DNA of 10,702 bases from an uncultured Elusimicrobiales bacterium (GTDB lineage: Bacteria; Elusimicrobiota; Elusimicrobia; Elusimicrobiales; Elusimicrobiaceae). The notes under the pieces were generated by a model. The model worked only from the letters and a program-made list of their open reading frames with translations, was not told the DNA's origin and made no database searches. The stretch lies in NCBI GenBank assembly GCA_944325235.1, contig CALUZE010000033.1, forward strand, positions 1 through 10,702. The letters are read 5' to 3'. The position numbers and the translations under genes were made by a program. Within the stretch, counting starts at the first letter, position 1. Every line of letters begins with the position of its first letter. Positions 7,186-10,702 of this stretch are shown here, in pieces.

Positions 7186-7239
7186 TCAATTGTCGCTGTT
7201 TATATCATAATGCCTTCGCACGGCTAACAGTTTGCGCAT
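7186..7239 (-). CDS. possible 17-residue small ORF facing the terminator
   Basis: The minus strand encodes MRKLLAVRRHYDINSDN followed by TGA. AGGAA (7248-7244) lies 4 nt before the ATG, and the bidirectional terminator at 7148-7173 lies just beyond the stop, with its better T tract facing this direction. A weak divergent promoter is conceivable (TTGTCA at 7305-7300 with GATAAG 18 nt on). The peptide is basic and soluble-looking, with no membrane segment. I do not recognise it. A 17-codon frame can easily occur by chance, so this is a candidate only. Confidence 0.25.
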   Translation of the reverse strand: MRKLLAVRRHYDINSDN

Positions 7240-7297
7240 GTGGTTCCTATATTACAGAACTGCGGCTTTCCTTCCTTATCTCATTAATTTTCATCCC

Positions 7298-7326
7298 TTG
7301 ACAATACCCCTTTTTACTCGTATAAT
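7298..7326 (+). promoter_or_regulatory. consensus sigma-70-type promoter of the tetR-SMR operon
   Basis: TTGACA (7298-7303) and TATAAT (7321-7326) are both exact consensus hexamers with an optimal 17-nt spacer. Transcription should start near 7333, inside the inverted repeat that follows. Such a strong promoter next to an operator suggests low basal expression set by repression and high expression when induced. Confidence 0.93.
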
Positions 7327-7345
7327 ATGACTGACAGTCAGTCAT
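7327..7345. promoter_or_regulatory. 19-bp perfect inverted repeat: probable TetR-family operator
   Basis: ATGACTGAC and GTCAGTCAT are exact reverse complements around a single central A (7336), and pairing resumes for three bases on each side after one mismatch. The repeat abuts the -10 box and covers the predicted start site, 25 nt upstream of the tetR ATG. Size and symmetry fit a dimeric (or paired-dimer) TetR regulator. Autorepression by the adjacent gene product is inferred from position. Confidence 0.85.
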
Positions 7346-7370
7346 TTTACCCTTTATCAAAAGAGGTTCA

Positions 7371-7934
7371 ATGGATACTAAGACAAAGCTGGTTTATGCC
7401 GCCTTGGCGGTATTTAAGAAAAAAGGTTTAGAAAAAACCAAGGTTTCAGACATTGTCAAACAAGCTGGCGTAGCACAGGGGACGTTTTACCTGTATTTCC
7501 CTTCCAAGCTGGCCGTTATGCCGGCCCTGGCCCAGTGTATGGTGGCCAAAATGGAAGCCAAGCTAAAAAGCACGGTAAAGCCGGAAGCCCCCCTGCCCGA
7601 CCAGCTGGCCCAAATAGTGGAAAGCATTTTTGAAACGGTTGGAAAATACCGCGACGTGCTGGCCTTCCTCTATACGGGGCTGACGCAAAGCGCCGATATT
7701 ACCAAATGGGAAAGCCTCTACGCCCCCATTTACGAATGGCTCAAAGAATTCCTCACGCGCAACCGCCCTCTGCTGCGCCCGGGGATAGATGCGCCTGCCA
7801 CGGCGCGCATTATGATAGGCTGTATTGAAGAAGCGGCCGAGCAAGTTTTTCTTTTCAGTAAAAGAGAGGTGCAGGATGCCGCTCGCCAACAGGAGGAAAC
7901 CGTTGTATTTATTGAACACGCTCTAGGGGTCTAA
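7371..7934 (+). CDS. TetR/AcrR-family transcriptional repressor of the efflux operon
   Basis: The 187-residue regulator has the family DNA-binding domain: helix 1 (TKLVYAALAVFKKKGLEKT), then the helix-turn-helix at about 25-44 (VSDIVKQAGVAQGTFYLYF) and the PSKLAVMPAL helix. Residues about 55-187 form the all-helical ligand-binding and dimerisation domain, which is variable and gives no ligand by eye. The ATG at 7371 follows AGAGG (7362-7366). It is the first gene of a three-gene operon, with the first transporter 24 nt downstream. A TetR gene followed by two SMR genes resembles, from memory, the Bacillus subtilis yvdT-yvdS-yvdR arrangement. It most likely binds the inverted repeat in its own promoter and releases it when a transported cation or guanidinium-like compound binds. 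The ligand is unknown. Confidence 0.93.
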   Translation: MDTKTKLVYAALAVFKKKGLEKTKVSDIVKQAGVAQGTFYLYFPSKLAVMPALAQCMVAKMEAKLKSTVKPEAPLPDQLAQIVESIFETVGKYRDVLAFLYTGLTQSADITKWESLYAPIYEWLKEFLTRNRPLLRPGIDAPATARIMIGCIEEAAEQVFLFSKREVQDAARQQEETVVFIEHALGV

Positions 7935-7958
7935 TGGCAGGCTCAAAAGAGGTGTCCT

Positions 7959-8303
7959 ATGAAGAAGTTCAATCCTTGGATGTTTGTCGCTCTTACCTGC
8001 TTGTTTGAGCTGTTGTGGGTATACGGCTTTAACACGGCAAGCAAAGGGTGGCAGTGGGGATTGGTGTTAGCCGGGATAGGGCTGGATTTTTATTTCCTGT
8101 TCCGGGCGTGCCAATCCTTGCCCACGGGCACGGTATACGCCGTTTTTGCCGCCGTGGGAGCCGCAGGAACGGTGCTGATGGACCGGTTCCTGTTTCAAGA
8201 GCCGCTTTCCGCAGGTCAGGTGATATGTATGGCCATATTGGTAAGCGGAGTTGTGATATTAAAATTGTCGGACGAAAAGCCTTCGTCGGGAGGTGCCTTA
8301 TGA
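7959..8303 (+). CDS. small multidrug resistance (SMR) transporter subunit, YkkC/Gdx-like
   Basis: This is a proton-coupled exporter subunit in the inner membrane, with 114 residues and four predicted helices (about 7-25, 32-50, 57-77, 86-104). Glu17 in the first helix (CLFELLWVYGF) is the essential proton/substrate-binding carboxylate of the family. LPTGTVYAVFAAVGAAGT is the conserved third-helix packing motif, followed by FLFQEPLS. The FELLW context resembles YkkC and guanidinium exporters (Gdx) more than EmrE-type Qac proteins. The ATG at 7959 follows AAGAGGTG. A polar C-terminal tail (SDEKPSSGGAL) is longer than in homodimeric SMRs. Its stop overlaps the next SMR start by 4 nt, so the two are probably made in equal amounts as an obligate heterodimer. 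The substrate (guanidinium or hydrophobic cation) is not determined. Confidence 0.93.
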   Translation: MKKFNPWMFVALTCLFELLWVYGFNTASKGWQWGLVLAGIGLDFYFLFRACQSLPTGTVYAVFAAVGAAGTVLMDRFLFQEPLSAGQVICMAILVSGVVILKLSDEKPSSGGAL

Positions 8304-8614
8304 GCTGGTTATGGGTATTGGGCGCGGCCACGGCGGAAGTGTGCGGCGTAATCGGGCTAAAGCTGTTTAGCGCAGCCAAAGGCAAAGCCCATCTGCTGCT
8401 GTTTGTGGGCGGGTTTAGCTTATCGTTCGTACTGCTCTACATTTCGTTTCAATTTTTGGCCGTCAGCACGGCATATGCGGTGTGGATCGGCCTGGGGACG
8501 ACGGGAGCCGTACTGGTGAATATGCTCTTCTTTCACGAAGGGCGCAGCGCCGGGCGTCTGGTGGGAATGATGTTAATTATCATCGGCGCGGCCGGCATAA
8601 AATGGCTGTCGTAA
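8300..8614 (+). CDS. small multidrug resistance (SMR) transporter subunit, YkkD-like partner
   Basis: This is the second subunit of the exporter, 104 residues with four predicted membrane helices and a very short C-terminus. Glu13 (AATAEVCGVIGLKL) is the conserved carboxylate. The usual Trp after it is replaced by Gly, as I recall for YkkD-type partners, and STAYAVWIGLGTTGA is the third-helix motif. The ATG at 8300 overlaps the TGA of the first SMR gene (ATGA) and follows GGGAGGT (8288-8294). A longer in-frame reading from 8048 is shadow inside the first SMR gene. Tight overlap and complementary differences between the two proteins (tail on one only, Trp on one only) support a heterodimer with fixed opposite orientation in the membrane. 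Confidence 0.93.
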   Translation: MSWLWVLGAATAEVCGVIGLKLFSAAKGKAHLLLFVGGFSLSFVLLYISFQFLAVSTAYAVWIGLGTTGAVLVNMLFFHEGRSAGRLVGMMLIIIGAAGIKWLS

Positions 8615-8621
8615 TGGCACT

Positions 8622-8653
8622 AACCAAGCGTCCCCAGTGTTGGGCGTTTCGTT
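8622..8653 (+). terminator. weak imperfect hairpin after the SMR operon
   Basis: AACCAAGCGTCC (8622-8633) can pair with GGGCGTTTCGTT (8642-8653), with one C-C mismatch and two G-U pairs, around an 8-nt loop, 8 nt after the last SMR stop. There is no T run, so intrinsic termination here is uncertain. The stronger hairpin at 8712-8743 may do the job. Confidence 0.3.
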
Positions 8654-8669
8654 AAGGCTGTGATTGGGG

Positions 8670-8699
8670 TTGACAAGCCCCCCTTTAGAATGATACGAT
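8670..8699 (+). promoter_or_regulatory. candidate promoter upstream of rimP-nusA
   Basis: TTGACA (8670-8675, exact consensus) lies 18 nt before TACGAT (8694-8699, 4 of 6). Transcription would start near 8706, so the perfect hairpin at 8712 would form at the very 5' end of the mRNA. A weaker alternative is TTGGCA (8723-8728) with TAAATA (8746-8751) overlapping the hairpin. Confidence 0.55.
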
Positions 8700-8711
8700 A
8701 GAAATGTACTA

Positions 8712-8743
8712 GAAAGAGCGACTTGGCAACAAGTCGCTCTTTC
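8712..8743. terminator. perfect 13-bp hairpin in the rimP leader (terminator or leader structure)
   Basis: GAAAGAGCGACTT (8712-8724) pairs without mismatch with AAGTCGCTCTTTC (8731-8743) around GGCAAC. Its A-rich 5' and T-rich 3' edges resemble the window's other terminators, so it may end the SMR transcript. The T tract is only TTT. It also lies just after a promoter-like element, so it could instead be a structured 5' leader of the rimP-nusA mRNA. Sequence alone does not decide. Confidence 0.6.
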
Positions 8744-8773
8744 CATAAATAAGGCGCTGTATAAGGAGTAGCC

Positions 8774-9232
8774 ATGAGAGATCCCAAAACCATAGAAGAA
8801 ACCGTAGCCAAGGCCCTGGAAGGCCAAGGCGTAGAACTGGTGGATTTGGTCATCCAAAACCAAGGAAAGAAAAAACTTTTGCAGTTTTTCGTAGACAAAG
8901 TCGGCGGCGTAACGCTGGACGACTGCGGCGAATTGACCGATAAAATTGACGCTGTATTGGAAATGGAAAACTTGATTGACGGCGCGTATATCCTGGAGGT
9001 TTCGTCCCCCGGGGTGCAGCGCGTACTCAAAAAACCGGAACATTTTAAACGCTTTGTCGGCCAGCGTGCAAAAATTGTGCTCAAAGTACCGTTGGAAAAC
9101 CGCGGTTCTTTTACCGGCGTAATCGCTTCGGCCGATGACGACGCTTTCGTACTGGACGACGGAACCAACCAATTTCGCTTTTCATACGATAACATCAAGA
9201 AGGCCAATTTGGACCCTGTTCTTGAATTTTAA
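8774..9232 (+). CDS. rimP: ribosome maturation factor RimP
   Basis: RimP assists late assembly of the 30S subunit. The 152-residue protein has the N-terminal alpha/beta domain (about 1-82), with LLQFFVDKVGGVTLDDCGELTDKID and the signature EVSSPGVQRVL (75-85), then the C-terminal SH3-like barrel (about 90-150, FVGQRAKIVLKVPLENRGSFTGVI onward). Length and layout are normal for the family. The ATG at 8774 follows AAGGAG (8763-8768) with 5 nt spacing. It is the first gene of the rimP-nusA operon, 44 nt before nusA; this gene pair is widely conserved in bacteria. Confidence 0.95.
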   Translation: MRDPKTIEETVAKALEGQGVELVDLVIQNQGKKKLLQFFVDKVGGVTLDDCGELTDKIDAVLEMENLIDGAYILEVSSPGVQRVLKKPEHFKRFVGQRAKIVLKVPLENRGSFTGVIASADDDAFVLDDGTNQFRFSYDNIKKANLDPVLEF

Positions 9233-9276
9233 CCCCGCCGCGGCCCTGCGGCCCGGCACACAAGGAGATTATACAA

Positions 9277-10659
9277 ATGGAAGGAACTGCTAAAGATTTA
9301 GTAATGGCATTGGAAGGGCTGGAAAGAGAAAAAAACATCAAACGCGAAGATATTTTAAAAACCATTGAAGACGCGCTTGTTTCCGCCCTGCGCAAGAACC
9401 TGGGCAAAACGGCCCAAATCAGCGCCAAGATTGACGTGGAAAACGGCTCCATCAAAGCTTTTCAAACGTTAAACGTGGTGGACGTGGTGACCAACCCGGA
9501 AATGGAAATTGACGTGGAAGGCGCCAAAAAGCACCTTAAAAACCCCAAAGTGGGCGACGTGGTGACCATCACCCTGGAAGTGGACGATTTTTCCCGCATT
9601 GCGGCGCAAATTGCCAAACAGGTATTGATCCAAAAAGTGCGCGGCATTGAACGCGACAACTTTTATAAAGAATTTAAACCCCGCGAAGGCGAAGTGGTAA
9701 CGGGTTCCGTGCGCCGCTTTTCCGACCGCGACATCATCGTGGACCTGGGCAAAATTGAAGCCATCCTGCCCTACTGCGAACAAATCAAAAAGGAACGCTA
9801 CGTCAACGGTTCGCGCGTCAAAGCCGTCATCGCCAAAGTGATGAACCAGAACGACCTGGCCGCCGTCGGCGACGACCCGGTGCTCTCGCGCTATAAATCC
9901 GCCGCGTACAAAATGGACAAAGGCCAACGCGGGCCGTACGTCATTTTGTCCCGCGCCAACGCCAAATTCCTGGAAGAATTGTTCAAAGTGGAAGTGCCGG
10001 AAATCAACGAAGGCATCGTGGAAATTAAAAACATCCAGCGCGACCCGGGTTTCCGCGCCAAAGTGATGGTGTCCAGCATTGACAGCAAAATTGACCCCAT
10101 CGGCACCTGTGTGGGCATGCGCGGCATCCGCATCCGGGCGGTAATGAACGAACTGTCCGGCGAACGCATTGACCTGATTAACTATTCCGACGATATTTCC
10201 ACCGTTATTATGAACTCCCTGGCCCCGGCAAAAGCGGACTTTGTAAAAATTGACAGCCTGAGCGAAAAGAAAGCCACCGTCATCGTGCCGGACGACCAGC
10301 TGGCCATTGCCATCGGCAAAGATTGGCAGAACATCAAGCTGGCTTCCAAACTGACGGGCTGGAACCTGGAAGTAAAGAGCGAATCGCAAAAAGCGCAGGA
10401 AGGCAAAGAAGCCTCCGACGCCGTACAGGCCGCCTTGGCGGATGTGGAAGGCATCGGCCCCAAAATGGCGGAAGTACTGCAAAAATCCGGTTTTACCAGT
10501 GTGGAACAAATTGCCGGCCTGGACGTAGAACACCTGTCCACGGTGCAGGGCATCGGCGAGAAAACGGCCGCCAAAATTATTGAAGGCGCCCAAAAATACC
10601 TGGCCGATAAAGAAGCCGAAAAGACGGAGGTAGTCAATGACGACAAAGAAAACAACTAA
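9277..10659 (+). CDS. nusA: transcription termination/antitermination factor NusA
   Basis: NusA binds RNA polymerase and nascent RNA and modulates pausing, termination and antitermination. The 460-residue protein has the polymerase-binding N-terminal domain (1-133), an S1 domain (about 136-235), KH1 (about 240-312, with GTCVGMRGIRIRAV), KH2 (about 318-368, VPDDQLAIAIGK) and a C-terminal helix-hairpin-helix unit (388-442, with VEGIGPKMAEVL and VQGIGEKTAAKI). Two departures are visible. About 20-25 extra residues (roughly 189-214) sit in the S1 domain before GQRGPYVILSR. The KH2 loop reads GKDW-QN where GKEGQN or GRNGQN is usual, losing the second Gly of GxxG. The ATG at 9277 follows AAGGAGA. 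An acidic/Lys tail ends the protein, and the last 23 nt overlap the next gene. Confidence 0.96.
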   Translation: MEGTAKDLVMALEGLEREKNIKREDILKTIEDALVSALRKNLGKTAQISAKIDVENGSIKAFQTLNVVDVVTNPEMEIDVEGAKKHLKNPKVGDVVTITLEVDDFSRIAAQIAKQVLIQKVRGIERDNFYKEFKPREGEVVTGSVRRFSDRDIIVDLGKIEAILPYCEQIKKERYVNGSRVKAVIAKVMNQNDLAAVGDDPVLSRYKSAAYKMDKGQRGPYVILSRANAKFLEELFKVEVPEINEGIVEIKNIQRDPGFRAKVMVSSIDSKIDPIGTCVGMRGIRIRAVMNELSGERIDLINYSDDISTVIMNSLAPAKADFVKIDSLSEKKATVIVPDDQLAIAIGKDWQNIKLASKLTGWNLEVKSESQKAQEGKEASDAVQAALADVEGIGPKMAEVLQKSGFTSVEQIAGLDVEHLSTVQGIGEKTAAKIIEGAQKYLADKEAEKTEVVNDDKENN

Positions 10660-10702
10660 TACCGAAGACGAATCCTCCGCCAAGAAAAAACCCGCGGCCA
10701 AA
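10637..10702 (+). CDS. 5' end of next operon gene, possibly translation initiation factor IF-2
   Basis: The ATG at 10637 lies inside the nusA 3' end in another frame, 6 nt after a strong GGAGG (10626-10630), and is open to the window edge for 22 codons. The start MTTKKTTNTEDESS, followed by Lys/Ala-rich residues, is a low-complexity charged segment. The usual operon order, in which infB follows nusA directly or after one or two small genes, and the Lys/Ala-rich linkers of IF-2 N-termini make infB a reasonable guess. No diagnostic motif is in the window. Confidence 0.5.
   Translation, partial: MTTKKTTNTEDESSAKKKPAAK

Noticed and set aside
7174..7297. Riboswitch (for example guanidine-type) before the efflux operon
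   Set aside because: This segment lies upstream of the consensus promoter, so it is not in the operon's leader, and I saw no convincing guanidine riboswitch motifs in it or in the 5' leader after 7333.
9237..9252. GCCGC/GCGGC hairpin between rimP and nusA
   Set aside because: Only 5 bp with no T tract; likely just GC-rich spacer in an operon and insufficient for a terminator call.
9469..10701. Long antisense open frame opposite nusA (about 410 codons)
   Set aside because: It is a codon-bias shadow: composition is dominated by Phe, His, Gly and Val as expected from the reverse complement of a GC-third-position gene. No family motif, and nusA is certain.
1..10702. CRISPR arrays, insertion sequences, tRNA or rRNA genes
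   Set aside because: No spaced direct repeats, terminal inverted repeats with transposase, cloverleaf or rRNA-like segments were seen by reading both strands.

Overview
The window looks like a chromosomal core segment of a Gram-negative-type bacterium that uses the MEP isoprenoid pathway and makes type IV pilin-like proteins. Moderate GC, A/T-flanked symmetric hairpin terminators, an orphan short pilin with two C-terminal cysteine pairs, and the dxr-rseP-ispG-proS order would all fit an Elusimicrobiota (Elusimicrobium-like, gut-associated) genome. That assignment is inference from remembered gene style, not from a search. No CRISPR array, rRNA, tRNA, insertion sequence or integrase was seen.

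Layout. (1) Bases 1-4920, + strand: a tight housekeeping operon of dxr (5' end outside the window), rseP, ispG and proS. Two enzymes of isoprenoid precursor synthesis flank a site-2 intramembrane protease, with prolyl-tRNA synthetase last. It ends in two tandem hairpins (4948-4977 and 5007-5032). (2) Bases about 5040-5724: an AT-richer, isolated hexapeptide-repeat acyltransferase. Its best ribosome-binding site and ATG lie one frame away from the body of the protein. (3) Bases 5758-5788: a strong bidirectional terminator between it and a convergent type IV pilin gene (minus strand, 5809-6291). (4) Bases 6397-7125: an acyl-ACP thioesterase-like gene, divergent from the pilin and possibly leaderless, ending in a bidirectional terminator. 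A possible 17-codon minus-strand ORF points into the same terminator. (5) Bases 7298-8614: a TetR-type regulator and a heteromeric small multidrug resistance (SMR) pair, expressed from a consensus promoter whose start-site region is covered by a perfect 19-bp inverted repeat. This looks like a self-contained inducible efflux operon. (6) Bases 8670-10702: a leader with a perfect 13-bp hairpin, then rimP, nusA and the first 22 codons of a further gene (possibly infB), the usual ribosome-maturation/transcription-factor operon.

Most of the window is ordinary core genome. The points most worth a second look are the frame-displaced start of the acyltransferase over an A6 run, the leaderless-looking thioesterase, the TetR/SMR operator-promoter, an approximately 20-25-residue insertion in the NusA S1 domain, an altered KH2 GxxG loop in NusA, and a His-to-Pro change in the DXR active-site motif. 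I do not see convincing evidence of a wholly new multi-gene system.
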